The notes: generated by a model not told the origin, from the letters alone. Positions 18,489 to 27,330 are shown, counted from the first letter of the stretch. The stretch: 64,000 bases of DNA from Litorimonas sp964511495 (GCA_964511495.1 CAZEFT010000002.1:145525-209524); one strand, 5' to 3'. Numbers and translations: made by a program.

Positions 18489-19493
18489 GTGTCGACCCAA
18501 ACATTTGCTGACATTGCCGAACGCCTAAACCGCGCTGAGAATTCAGTGTCGGAGTCGAATCTGGCCCTTATGCCCGACAAGAATTTTCTGTTTTTGCAGA
18601 ACGGGGACAGTTTCGTCATGTTTGGGCAAAAAGGAAAAACGCGTATCGCCTTGGGCGCGCCAATCGGTGCGAAAGAGGATTGCCCTGAACTCATCAAGAC
18701 CTTTGTAGAGCAGTCACAAAAAGACGGATTGGTTCCAGTCTTCTATGCTGTTCGGGAAAGGCACTTGCCGTATTTTGAGCTGTCTTCACTCAGGCTTCAA
18801 AAGATCGGAGAAATGGCTCTTGTGCCGATTAAGGGTTTTAATCTGGCAGGGAAAGATCGGGCGCGATATCGTCAAGCCAGAAACAGAGCCATTAGGGAGG
18901 GCTTAGAGTTTGAAGTGATCCAAACGGAGGCGCGTTCCGACATTATGGACAGCTTAGAATCGATTTCAAATGAATGGCTGTCTCAACAGTCAGGGCGGGA
19001 GAAAGGCTTTTCTCTTGGGCGTTTTGATTGCGATTTACTCTCCCGCCAAAATATAGCCATCGCCAAGCAAGGAGGGCAGATTGTGGCCTTCTCAAACTTA
19101 TGGCGTTGCGGTAATCAATCAGAGCTCTCTCTCGACCTTATGCGCTACCGACAGGACTCGATGGTGGGGGTTATCGATTACTTGCTCGTTGAGACTATGA
19201 TGTGGGGGAGCGCCCACGGCTTCGAGACATTTAGTTTAGGCATGGCCCCTCTCGCAGGATTAGATAAAGCGGACCATCGTTCCATCATGTCACATCTTTG
19301 TCGTTTTGCTTTCAAACATGGCGATAAATTTTATGGTTTTCAGGGCATTCGACAATTTAAGAAGAAGTTTAACCCGGAATGGGAAGCTGTTTATTTGATA
19401 GCGCCAAAACAACGCCACATGCCCGGTGCATTGAAAAACTTGGCACTGTTATCTGCAGGTGGCTATAAAGGGTTATTGAAACGAACCCCGTAA
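18489..19493 (+). CDS. Stand-alone DUF2156 (aminoacyl-phosphatidylglycerol synthase C-domain type) protein
   Basis: 334 residues from a GTG at 18489; an in-frame TAA at 18462-18464 prevents a much longer start. The sequence resembles the cytosolic catalytic domain of MprF, which moves lysine or alanine from tRNA to phosphatidylglycerol. It shows the two tandem GNAT-like halves, with NFLFLQNGDSFVMFGQKGKTR early, DRARYRQARNRAIREGLEFEV in the middle, and SLGMAPLAGL then FYGFQGIRQFKKKFNPEWEA near the end. The large membrane flippase domain of MprF is absent, as in other stand-alone DUF2156 proteins. Amino-acid donor and acceptor lipid cannot be read. It is isolated between dnaE and rpsB. Confidence 0.82.
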   Translation: MSTQTFADIAERLNRAENSVSESNLALMPDKNFLFLQNGDSFVMFGQKGKTRIALGAPIGAKEDCPELIKTFVEQSQKDGLVPVFYAVRERHLPYFELSSLRLQKIGEMALVPIKGFNLAGKDRARYRQARNRAIREGLEFEVIQTEARSDIMDSLESISNEWLSQQSGREKGFSLGRFDCDLLSRQNIAIAKQGGQIVAFSNLWRCGNQSELSLDLMRYRQDSMVGVIDYLLVETMMWGSAHGFETFSLGMAPLAGLDKADHRSIMSHLCRFAFKHGDKFYGFQGIRQFKKKFNPEWEAVYLIAPKQRHMPGALKNLALLSAGGYKGLLKRTP

Positions 19494-19724
19494 CCGTCCA
19501 ATTTGCCACTACAACACAGATCTTTCCTTGATGCCTTGCAATGACGCGGGCCATTTGATGCCTCTTTATGAGTGAAAATACTCCTTGCAATATTCTCAAA
19601 CACCGCTAAACGGCGCGCTTAATTCGCGTGTAGGTGCGGGTGACTGGCATATAGTCTTTCATCCATTCCGGTGAGCGTTCCGATGGTCGGAAAACTTCAC
19701 ACCCTGCACTAGGTCAACCGGAAC

Positions 19725-19730
19725 AAGGAG
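19725..19730 (+). promoter_or_regulatory. Ribosome-binding site of rpsB
   Basis: AAGGAG ends 6 bases before the rpsB ATG at 19737 and fixes that start. The 243-bp gap before rpsB (19494-19736) shows no open frame worth calling. It probably holds the promoter and leader of the rpsB-tsf transcript, but no leader motif was recognised. Confidence 0.7.
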
Positions 19731-19736
19731 ATATCC

Positions 19737-20840
19737 ATGGCCCTTCCTGAATTTTCAATGCGTCAGCTGCTCGAAGCGGGTGTTCACTTTGGTCACCAAA
19801 CCCATCGTTGGAACCCGAAAATGGCTCCATACATTTTTGGTGCCCGTTCAAATATTCATATTCTTGATCTGTCCCAGACAGTGCCACTTTTGCACCAAGC
19901 ATTGAAAGAAACTCGCGATGTCGCCGCGAAGGGCGGACGTGTTCTATTCGTCGGTACAAAACGTGCAGCCTCTGATCCTGTTGCGCAAGCTGCTAAACGT
20001 TGTGCTCAATATTATGTCAATCACCGTTGGTTGGGTGGCATGCTCACAAATTGGCAGACTGTCACAAAATCTATTTCTCGCCTTAAAGAACTCGAAGCCA
20101 TGCTTGGTGAAGAGGGCGCTGACGCCGATACAGGTTTGACAAAGAAAGAAAACCTAAAACTCGCTCGCGAAATGGAAAAGCTTGAAAAAGCTCTAGGCGG
20201 AATCAAAGATATGGGTGGCAAGCCTGACTTGATGTTTGTGATCGACACAAACAAAGAGAGCATCGCCATTTTGGAAGCCCGCCGCTTGGGCATCCCTGTT
20301 GTTGCTGTTTTGGACTCAAACTGTGATCCGGCGTCTGCTGATATGCCAATTCCCGGCAATGATGATGCCGCTCGCGCAATCCAACTTTATTGCGAACTGA
20401 TGGCTGATGCCGTTCTTGATGGTATGACAACCGCTGCTGCGGCTGTCGGTGCTGATTTGGGCGCATCTGAGAACCCTGAAGAATTGGCTTTAAATATGGA
20501 AGCCGCTGCGGCACCTGTCGAAGCGCCGGCCCCTGCGGCTGAGCCAACGACAGCAGAACCTGCAACGCCTGAACAAGAAGCTGCCGTTGCGCCCGCTTTG
20601 ACTGATGTCGCTTTGATTGACGGTGTTGGTCCAAAGTACAAAGAAGCGCTTGAAGCGGCTGGAATTACCTCTTTGCAAGTTATGGCTGAGTTGACGGATG
20701 AGAAAATTGCCGAAATCGAGGCGGCTCATGACCTTGCGGGCAAATTATCCTCAGGTGATTGGGTACAGCAAGCCAAAGACATGGTTGCCGGTGGAGCACC
20801 TCGCGCTAAAGTCGATCAGGAAGCTGCCGCAAAATCTTAG
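19737..20840 (+). CDS. rpsB: 30S ribosomal protein S2 with C-terminal helix-hairpin-helix extension
   Basis: 367 residues, against about 240-260 for a typical S2. Residues 1-250 are a complete S2 with LLEAGVHFGHQTHRWNPKM, VNHRWLGGMLTNWQT and VIDTNKESIAILEARRLGIP. After an Ala/Pro/Glu-rich linker (about 254-287) comes an extra domain at 288-350. It opens VALIDGVGPKYKEALEAAGI, a helix-hairpin-helix-like fold that may bind nucleic acid, then a Lys-containing tail. Similar extensions occur on S2 and L21 of some alphaproteobacteria. The gene leads the rpsB-tsf pair and is followed by a terminator-like hairpin. Confidence 0.97.
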   Translation: MALPEFSMRQLLEAGVHFGHQTHRWNPKMAPYIFGARSNIHILDLSQTVPLLHQALKETRDVAAKGGRVLFVGTKRAASDPVAQAAKRCAQYYVNHRWLGGMLTNWQTVTKSISRLKELEAMLGEEGADADTGLTKKENLKLAREMEKLEKALGGIKDMGGKPDLMFVIDTNKESIAILEARRLGIPVVAVLDSNCDPASADMPIPGNDDAARAIQLYCELMADAVLDGMTTAAAAVGADLGASENPEELALNMEAAAAPVEAPAPAAEPTTAEPATPEQEAAVAPALTDVALIDGVGPKYKEALEAAGITSLQVMAELTDEKIAEIEAAHDLAGKLSSGDWVQQAKDMVAGGAPRAKVDQEAAAKS

Positions 20841-20877
20841 TTAAAGCTGCGCTCGCAAGAGTGATTGGTTTTGAAAG

Positions 20878-20906
20878 AGGGGCGGTTAGCGCGCCCCTTT
20901 TAATTT
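20878..20906 (+). terminator. Hairpin between rpsB and tsf
   Basis: AGGGGCG (20878-20884) pairs perfectly with CGCCCCT (20892-20898) across a 7-base loop and is followed by TTTAATTT. It resembles an intrinsic terminator with an imperfect U-tract. Placed between rpsB and tsf, it could reduce read-through so that S2 and EF-Ts are made in different amounts. Confidence 0.65.
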
Positions 20907-20958
20907 CCCGTATCATCCCCAAATACGGGCTCAACATATTGAATTTAAGGAGACCCTC

Positions 20959-21882
20959 ATGGCTCAGATTACTGCCGCAATGGTGAAAAGCCTGCGTGAT
21001 CAAACATCCGCTGGTATGATGGATTGCAAAAAAGCATTGAACGAAACAAATGGTGATATCGAAGCCGCAATCGACTGGTTGCGCACGAAAGGTATCGCAA
21101 AAGCTGATAAAAAAGCCGGCCGTATTGCTGCCGAAGGTTTAGTCGCTGTCGCTTTGGCACCTCACACAGGTGCTTTGGTTGAAGTGAACTCAGAAACAGA
21201 TTTTGTTGCCCGTAACGAAGCCTTTCAGGGCGCGGTGGCAGAGATTGCCTCATTGGCAACTTCAGTGAACAGCACAGAAGAACTAGCGGCCGCTAAAACA
21301 TCAACAGGCGAAAGCGTTACAGATTATCTGACAACACTCGTCGGTAAGATCGGCGAAAATATGACATTCCGTCGTATGTCTCGTTTGACTGTCGAAAAAG
21401 GCACAGTTGCAGGATATATTCATAATTCTGTGGCCGATGGCATGGGTAAAATTGGTGTTCTTGTTGCTCTGGAATCAGAAGGTGACGTTGCCAAACTCGA
21501 AGAGTTAGGCAAAAAGATTGCCATGCACATTGCTGCGACAAACCCGTTGGCATTGACTGTTGACGATTTGGATCAGGACTTGGTGGCTAAAGAACGTGCA
21601 GCTTTGAAGGCCGAAGCCATTGAATCCGGCAAGCCTGAAGCGATTGTCGATAAAATGGTCGAAGGTCGTATGGTCAAGTTCTTCAAAGAGTCTGTGTTGA
21701 TGACACAAATTTTTGTTATGGACGGTGAGCGTTCCATTGAACAAGTCGTTGCGGATGAAGCAAAAGCTTTGGGTGCGGACATCAAAATGACCGGCTATGT
21801 CCGTATGGGCGTAGGCGACGGCATCGAGAAAAAAGAAGAAGATTTTGCGGCAGAAGTCGCTGCGGCAGTCGCCGGATCTTAA
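20959..21882 (+). CDS. tsf: Elongation factor Ts
   Basis: 307 residues. EF-Ts is the nucleotide-exchange factor of EF-Tu. It opens with the UBA-like domain (AAMVKSLRDQTSAGMMDCKK) and then the core motif EVNSETDFVARNEAFQ, which contains the Asp-Phe pair that contacts EF-Tu. The rest forms the dimer-type core and C-terminal module. Length is standard. An AAGGAG precedes the ATG. It follows rpsB after a hairpin and precedes a strong terminator-like hairpin before pyrH. Confidence 0.97.
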   Translation: MAQITAAMVKSLRDQTSAGMMDCKKALNETNGDIEAAIDWLRTKGIAKADKKAGRIAAEGLVAVALAPHTGALVEVNSETDFVARNEAFQGAVAEIASLATSVNSTEELAAAKTSTGESVTDYLTTLVGKIGENMTFRRMSRLTVEKGTVAGYIHNSVADGMGKIGVLVALESEGDVAKLEELGKKIAMHIAATNPLALTVDDLDQDLVAKERAALKAEAIESGKPEAIVDKMVEGRMVKFFKESVLMTQIFVMDGERSIEQVVADEAKALGADIKMTGYVRMGVGDGIEKKEEDFAAEVAAAVAGS

Positions 21883-21935
21883 GTCTATAAATTTGCGGTA
21901 CTAATTTCTGGTATCGTAAAACTTTAGCGTTATAA

Positions 21936-21981
21936 CCCTGTCAGACCGAGTCATGAGGACTTTGGCCTGACGGGGTTTTTT
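21936..21981 (+). terminator. Strong intrinsic-terminator-like hairpin between tsf and pyrH
   Basis: The 9-base arm at 21936-21944 pairs with 21967-21975 with one G-T wobble. The stem extends inward (C46-C47 with G64-G65, counted as 219xx) past one mismatch. Six T follow at 21976-21981. It looks like the tsf terminator, yet the T-run ends 1 base before the pyrH ATG at 21983, so the hairpin also covers any pyrH ribosome-binding site. Confidence 0.85.
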
Positions 21982-21982
21982 G

Positions 21983-22699
21983 ATGTCTGATTATAAATAT
22001 AATCGTGTTCTCCTGAAAATTTCAGGCGAAGCTCTGATGGGAGAGCAGGACTACGGCATCGATACAAAAATGACCCGGCGGATTGCCAAAGAAGTGGCTG
22101 AGGCACACGCAAAGGGCCTGCAAATTGCGCTCGTTATTGGGGCCGGTAATATTTTCCGCGGTCTAAGTGCCGCCGCAGGGGGAATTGAACGGTCCACTGC
22201 GGATTATATGGGTATGTTGGCCACGGTCATGAATGCCCTCGCCATGCAAAGCGCCTTGGAACAACAAGGTGTTGATACGCGTGTCCAATCTGCCATTCCG
22301 ATGCAAACTGTTTGTGAATCCTATATTCGTCGCCGCGCCGTTCGACATATGGAAAAGGGCCGTGTTGTGATTTTCGCTGCAGGAACAGGCAATCCTTATT
22401 TCACAACGGATACCGCCGCCGCTTTGCGGGCGGCAGAGATGGAATGCGGTGCCTTACTGAAAGGTACGCAGGTTGACGGTGTTTATGATAGTGACCCGAA
22501 TAAAAACCCTGATGCTAAACGTTATGAGACATTGAACTACCAAAAAGTATTAGCTGACGACCTGAAAGTCATGGATGCCGCCGCCGTGACCTTGATGCGA
22601 GAGAATAATATCCCCATTATAGTGTTCTCACTGCATGAAACCGGTGGGTTTGACAAAGTTATGTCCGGAAAAGGAACGTGTACCACAATTCAGTCCTAA
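21983..22699 (+). CDS. pyrH: UMP kinase
   Basis: 238 residues. It phosphorylates UMP to UDP and belongs to the amino-acid-kinase fold, not the eukaryotic UMP/CMP kinase type. It shows RVLLKISGEALMG at the N-terminus, VIGAGNIFRG in the nucleotide region, and GTGNPYFTTDTAAALRAAEM with GTQVDGVYDSDP further on. The ATG at 21983 is preferred over an in-frame TTG at 21980. The start codon directly follows a terminator-like hairpin and there is no free Shine-Dalgarno, which is unusual and may mean attenuated or leaderless expression. Confidence 0.95.
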   Translation: MSDYKYNRVLLKISGEALMGEQDYGIDTKMTRRIAKEVAEAHAKGLQIALVIGAGNIFRGLSAAAGGIERSTADYMGMLATVMNALAMQSALEQQGVDTRVQSAIPMQTVCESYIRRRAVRHMEKGRVVIFAAGTGNPYFTTDTAAALRAAEMECGALLKGTQVDGVYDSDPNKNPDAKRYETLNYQKVLADDLKVMDAAAVTLMRENNIPIIVFSLHETGGFDKVMSGKGTCTTIQS

Positions 22700-22745
22700 T
22701 TCGGTCATGTCAGGCTGATAAGGATGAATAAATTGGAGTTGCCAA

Positions 22746-23303
22746 ATGGCTGATTTTAATCTCGCGGATTACCGCAAAAGAATGGACGGTGCACTCGCCT
22801 CTCTACGAACGGAATTTTCCGGGTTGAGAACGGGGAGGGCGAATGCCGCTCTACTCGATAATGTCACTGTTAATGCTTATGGTTCTGAAATGCCATTGAA
22901 CCAGCTTGGTTCAGTCAGCGTGCCAGAATCCCGCATGCTTTTAGTGAGTGTTTGGGATAAAACCATGGTGGCCTCTGTTGAGAAGGCTTTGCGTCAAAGT
23001 TCGTTGGGGTTGAACCCGGTGACGGATGGACAAACCCTGCGTATTCCTATGCCTCCATTAACGGAAGAGCGTCGCCGTGACCTGACGAAAGTAGCCGGAC
23101 AATATGCTGAAAGTGCTAAAATCGCTGTGCGGAATGTCAGACGTGATGCGATGGACACTTTGAAAAAAATGGAAAAGGCCTCTGATATTTCCGAAGACGA
23201 ACAAAAAGCGCATAGTGACGACGTTCAAAAAGCCACAGATGATGTCATTAAAGAGGTTGATAGGATTCTAGGCCTAAAATCTGAAGAGATCATGCAGGTC
23301 TAG
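22746..23303 (+). CDS. frr: Ribosome recycling factor
   Basis: 185 residues, the standard length. RRF, with EF-G, splits the post-termination ribosome. Its two domains are a long three-helix bundle and a small beta domain. Clear marks are SLRTEFSGLRTGRANAALLD, the PLNQLGSVSVPESRMLLV stretch in the small domain and the C-terminal helix starting TKVAGQYAESAKIAVRNVRRD. GGAG lies before the ATG. The stop is immediately followed by the uppS GTG start. Confidence 0.97.
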   Translation: MADFNLADYRKRMDGALASLRTEFSGLRTGRANAALLDNVTVNAYGSEMPLNQLGSVSVPESRMLLVSVWDKTMVASVEKALRQSSLGLNPVTDGQTLRIPMPPLTEERRRDLTKVAGQYAESAKIAVRNVRRDAMDTLKKMEKASDISEDEQKAHSDDVQKATDDVIKEVDRILGLKSEEIMQV

Positions 23304-24032
23304 GTGACATTATCCGCCGCAAATTCTGAGCGCTTTCCTGCACATATTGCCATCATCATGGATGGGAATGGACGCTGGGCGGCGGCTAAACACCGTCCCC
23401 GAGTTTTCGGACATCGGGCCGGTGTAAAAACTGTGCGTCGTGTGGTTGAAGATGCATCCAATATGGGTGTGAAATGCTTGACGCTATATAGTTTCTCGAC
23501 AGAAAACTGGTCCCGACCCAAATCAGAAATTTCTGCACTTTTCACGCTCCTGCGTGAATATGTCGAAGAGGATCTGGAAACTCTTGACGAGCGAGGTGTC
23601 CGTATTCGCATTTTAGGGTCTAAAGAGGGTCTGAAGCCGGACTTGTTGGAATTGATTGATCGTGTTGAAGCCACGACTGAAAACAATCAAAATTTCGCTT
23701 TGAATATTGCCTTCAACTATGGCGGCCGCGACGAACTTATTCGCGCGACAAAAAAAGCAATCGCCGATGGCCATACGCAGCATTCCTTGACCCAAGACGT
23801 TATTGATCAATATTTGGACACAGCAGGTCTGCCTGATCCCGACTTGGTTATTCGCACCAGTGGTGAAATGCGGATCAGTAACTTTCTGCTTTGGCAAGCC
23901 GCCTATGCGGAATTTGTTTTCACCGACGTGCTTTGGCCTGATTTTGGGAAAGCTGATTTGGAAAAGGCGATTTTCGAATTTCGAAAACGGGATCGCCGTT
24001 TCGGCAATGTGACTGCCTCGGAAGTTGCGTAA
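23304..24032 (+). CDS. uppS: Isoprenyl transferase (undecaprenyl diphosphate synthase)
   Basis: 242 residues, starting at a GTG directly after the frr stop. It condenses isopentenyl diphosphate onto farnesyl diphosphate in cis to make the C55 carrier for peptidoglycan and LPS. The catalytic motif IMDGNGRWA has D20, and YSFSTENWSRP and DLVIRTSGEMRISNFLLWQ follow. One typical residue in the last motif differs: EMR here where many enzymes have EQR. This is a minor change. It shares an operon with frr and cdsA. Confidence 0.95.
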   Translation: MTLSAANSERFPAHIAIIMDGNGRWAAAKHRPRVFGHRAGVKTVRRVVEDASNMGVKCLTLYSFSTENWSRPKSEISALFTLLREYVEEDLETLDERGVRIRILGSKEGLKPDLLELIDRVEATTENNQNFALNIAFNYGGRDELIRATKKAIADGHTQHSLTQDVIDQYLDTAGLPDPDLVIRTSGEMRISNFLLWQAAYAEFVFTDVLWPDFGKADLEKAIFEFRKRDRRFGNVTASEVA

Positions 24033-24035
24033 GAC

Positions 24036-24875
24036 ATGAGTGCCGATGCGCAGATAATACCGAAAAAGCGATGGAAAAATCTGGGAGTCAGATTTTTCTC
24101 TGCCGTTGCTCTTTTTCTGGTTTGTATAGCGCCGTTTTATTTTGGCGGATGGTTATGGGCCGGATTTGTCGTCCTGTTTACCGCGCGGATGAGTTACGAA
24201 TGGGTGCGCATGTCGGATAAAGCCCCGACCCGTATCGCATTTCTAATCCCGATTTTTGGCATGTTCATTGCGGGTATCTATGCCGTTCAGCATTATTGGA
24301 GTTATGCCATTATTACGGTTGCGGTAACCGCTTGTGCCGCCTTGCTTGACCGTATACGTCGTGGCGGCGGATTATGGGCGGGATTTGGGGCGCTCTATAT
24401 TTTGATTCCTAGCCTCACCATTATTGGGTTGCGAGGTAATGAAGTCGGGTTTGATACGGCAGGCTTCCAAACGCTTCTCTTTATCATATTTGTTGTAATC
24501 GCTGCGGATGTAGGGGCCTATTTTGGAGGAACATTTTTCCAAGGGCCAAAACTTTCGCCTAAACTGTCTCCGAATAAAACTTGGTCAGGCTTTATCGTGG
24601 GCTTGCTCTTTGCTGTTCTCATTGGCGGCATCATCACCCATTTTGAGTTTGGCTCATTCATTCATGGTCTTTTGATAGCCTTGCCGGTCGTTCTGTTGGG
24701 CGTAAGTGGTGATTTATTGGAAAGCGGATTGAAACGAAAATTACAGGTCAAAGATACAGGTGAGTTATTGCCCGGTCATGGCGGCCTTTTGGATCGGTTT
24801 GATAGTCTTATGCTTGCCAGTGTCGGTTTCACGATCATTATCTGGCTTTTCCCTGCCGCTTGGCCGCTTCTCTAA
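24036..24875 (+). CDS. cdsA: Phosphatidate cytidylyltransferase
   Basis: 279 residues, integral membrane protein with about 7-8 helices. It makes CDP-diacylglycerol from phosphatidic acid and CTP, the branch point for phospholipids. The conserved C-terminal signature is complete: SPNKTWSGFIVG, then SGDLLESGLKRKLQVKDTGE followed by LLPGHGGLLDRFDS. It starts 3 bp after uppS and ends 6 bp before dxr, the usual order. Confidence 0.95.
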   Translation: MSADAQIIPKKRWKNLGVRFFSAVALFLVCIAPFYFGGWLWAGFVVLFTARMSYEWVRMSDKAPTRIAFLIPIFGMFIAGIYAVQHYWSYAIITVAVTACAALLDRIRRGGGLWAGFGALYILIPSLTIIGLRGNEVGFDTAGFQTLLFIIFVVIAADVGAYFGGTFFQGPKLSPKLSPNKTWSGFIVGLLFAVLIGGIITHFEFGSFIHGLLIALPVVLLGVSGDLLESGLKRKLQVKDTGELLPGHGGLLDRFDSLMLASVGFTIIIWLFPAAWPLL

Positions 24876-24881
24876 TCAAGA

Positions 24882-26054
24882 ATGACGAAACGGGTTACAG
24901 TTCTCGGTTCAACCGGCTCTATTGGTAAAAACACCTTAGACATCGTTTCGCGTGCCCCTGAGGGGACCTACCAAATTGTGGCTTTAACAGCGAATAAAAG
25001 CGCGCAAAAATTAGCCGAACAAGCAAAAACTTTCGGGGCTCAATTTGTCGCTCTTGCTGATGAAAGCCATGAAGCTGATTTGAAAAAGGCTCTATCCGGA
25101 ACCGGAATTGGATATGGTGTCGGGCAAGAAGCACTCGTGCAAGCGGCATCACTTTCGACAGATTTCACAATGGCCGCGATTATTGGAGCCGCTGGATTAC
25201 CGCCGACATTGGCCGCTGTGAAACAGGGCATTCATATTGGCTTGGCGAATAAAGAATGCCTCGTGTGTGCGGGTGATTATTTTATGTCTCAGGTTAGGAC
25301 GTATAACGCTACGCTCCTGCCTGTCGACAGCGAGCATAATGCGATTTTCCAAGTGTTGGAAGATGACCCTCAAGGTATAAAACGCCTTATCCTGACAGCG
25401 AGTGGCGGGCCGTTTCGTGAAAAAACAGCGACAGAGCTTGAATCTGTAACGCTGAAAGATGCTTTAGCTCACCCGGTTTGGGATATGGGCGCAAAAATCA
25501 GTATCGATTCTGCGAGCCTTATGAATAAAGGCTTGGAGTTGATTGAGGCGAGCTATCTTTTTGAGCGCTCTTCGGCAGACATTGATGTTATTGTTCACCC
25601 GCAGTCAATCATTCATTCCATGGTCGAATATATTGACGGTTCTGTTTTGGCCCAGTTGGGCTCACCGGATATGCGGACGCCTATTGCCTATGCGATGGGA
25701 TGGCCGGAACGCATTCATGCTCCTGTAGAGCGCCTTGATTTCACAAAATTAAGCCAATTGACATTTTTCGAGCCGGATTTAACCCGGTTTCCGGCACTTC
25801 GCTTGGCGCGAGAGGCTTTGGAGTCCGGTGGTAAAGCGCCTAACGTTTTAAACGCGGCCAATGAAGAGGCTGTTGAGGCGTTTCTTACTGAAAAGATTAG
25901 GTTTTTGGATGTTCCGAAAGTCGTGGAGGCGACTTTAGAGGCCCTTAGTCGAGAGGCGAGTTTCCTGAAGTCAGACCTCTCTATCGATGCGATTCTCGCC
26001 ACAGATGCATTGGCACGACAGACTGCACATGAGCAGATTGTAAACTTGTTATAG
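24882..26054 (+). CDS. dxr: 1-deoxy-D-xylulose 5-phosphate reductoisomerase
   Basis: 390 residues. It converts DXP to 2-C-methyl-D-erythritol 4-phosphate with NADPH and a divalent metal, the committed step of the MEP isoprenoid route. The nucleotide loop GSTGSIG is at residues 9-15, and NKECLVCAG, VDSEHNAIFQ (metal ligands) and ASGGPFRE follow. HPVWDMGAKISIDSASLMNKG holds the substrate-site residues. It supplies the isoprenoids used by uppS upstream. Confidence 0.97.
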   Translation: MTKRVTVLGSTGSIGKNTLDIVSRAPEGTYQIVALTANKSAQKLAEQAKTFGAQFVALADESHEADLKKALSGTGIGYGVGQEALVQAASLSTDFTMAAIIGAAGLPPTLAAVKQGIHIGLANKECLVCAGDYFMSQVRTYNATLLPVDSEHNAIFQVLEDDPQGIKRLILTASGGPFREKTATELESVTLKDALAHPVWDMGAKISIDSASLMNKGLELIEASYLFERSSADIDVIVHPQSIIHSMVEYIDGSVLAQLGSPDMRTPIAYAMGWPERIHAPVERLDFTKLSQLTFFEPDLTRFPALRLAREALESGGKAPNVLNAANEEAVEAFLTEKIRFLDVPKVVEATLEALSREASFLKSDLSIDAILATDALARQTAHEQIVNLL

Positions 26055-26136
26055 GCGCTAAAAACGGGCAAACCCTACTACGAGGGCTCACAGTGTCGTG
26101 GGCGCGGATTCGTATGAGGGACAGCGTCACCGAGCC

Positions 26137-27330
26137 ATGATTTCAGGCGTCATTGATATCCTTATTTTTATCAGCAGTTTTCTGCTGGTTTTGTCCTTTC
26201 TCGTCTTTTTTCACGAATTGGGCCATTACAGCGTTGGCCGTTTCTTCGGTATTTCCGTTGACCGTTTTTCTATCGGTTTTGGTAAGCCTATTGCCAAATG
26301 GAAAGCCAAAAGTGGCACGGAGTGGATGATCGCGCAGATACCACTTGGCGGTTACGTGAAATTCACGGGGGATGCGACGGGAGCGAGTAATCCTGACGCG
26401 AAGGCGTTGGCAGAGCTAAAGGCAAAAGTTGAAGCCGAAGGTGGCGATGGGGTCACAAATATTTTCCATTTCAGACCGGTCTGGCAACGGGCGCTTGTTG
26501 TATTAGCTGGCCCGGTGGCAAACTTTATTCTGGCGATTTTGATTTTCGCGGGCATGGCCTATGGTTTGGGTTCTTATGACCGAGAGTCCATTGTAGGGAC
26601 TGTAGCACCGGATAGCGCCGCGGCTGAAGCGGGAATTCAACCGGGCGACGCGTTTCTGACAATGGATGGTAAAGACGTTACGCGTTTCTCAGACCTCAGA
26701 AATCACGTTATTTTACGGAGTGACACGAACATACAAGTCGAAATTTTGCGTGACGGTGAGGTGCTTGACTTAGTTCTGGCCCCACGTCGTGTTCAAGAGC
26801 GTGATTTTGTTGGAGCAAGATCGTCAGCAGGCCGCATCGGCATCACTTTGCCCGAAAGTAGCGAATTATTACATCAAACCCACAATCCGATTGAGGCGCT
26901 GGGGATGGGCACGCAACAACTTGGCGAAACTTTAGCCATGACGGGAACATATGTTGCGCGTATTTTTAAAGGCAAAGAGGACGGTAAACAGCTTGGGAGC
27001 GTGGTAAAAATCGCCACAATTACGGGTAAAACTGCGGTTGATACCGCGAACGCGGATGCTCCTCTGTCTCTTCGTTTAAAGTCAATGGCCTTGACGTTGG
27101 TTCAACTGGCGGCGGTGATTTCTATCGGTTTGGGTGTCGCAAATTTAATGCCAATTCCAGTCTTGGACGGTGGACATTTGATGTACTACGCTTATGAAGC
27201 CGTAGCGGGTCGTCCGTTGAGTCAAGAAAAACAGGAGTTTGGGTTCAAAATTGGGTTTGCAGTCTTACTGACACTCTTTGTTGCCCTCACGATTAATGAT
27301 ATTGGCTACGTAAGTAGCATATTTTCCTAA
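26137..27330 (+). CDS. rseP: Site-2 zinc metalloprotease RseP
   Basis: 397 residues from ATG 26137; a GTG 13 codons earlier is less likely because the membrane helix begins right after the chosen start. Intramembrane protease that cleaves anti-sigma factors and leftover signal peptides. HELGH is at residues 26-30 in the first helix, a PDZ domain is near 150-250, and the second zinc motif NLMPIPVLDGGHL is at about 335-347 in a later helix. Position between dxr and bamA is conserved. Confidence 0.95.
   Translation: MISGVIDILIFISSFLLVLSFLVFFHELGHYSVGRFFGISVDRFSIGFGKPIAKWKAKSGTEWMIAQIPLGGYVKFTGDATGASNPDAKALAELKAKVEAEGGDGVTNIFHFRPVWQRALVVLAGPVANFILAILIFAGMAYGLGSYDRESIVGTVAPDSAAAEAGIQPGDAFLTMDGKDVTRFSDLRNHVILRSDTNIQVEILRDGEVLDLVLAPRRVQERDFVGARSSAGRIGITLPESSELLHQTHNPIEALGMGTQQLGETLAMTGTYVARIFKGKEDGKQLGSVVKIATITGKTAVDTANADAPLSLRLKSMALTLVQLAAVISIGLGVANLMPIPVLDGGHLMYYAYEAVAGRPLSQEKQEFGFKIGFAVLLTLFVALTINDIGYVSSIFS

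Noticed and set aside
18298..18504. 68-codon minus-strand frame in the dnaE-DUF2156 gap
   Set aside because: No recognisable domain or ribosome site, and it overlaps the start of the next gene.
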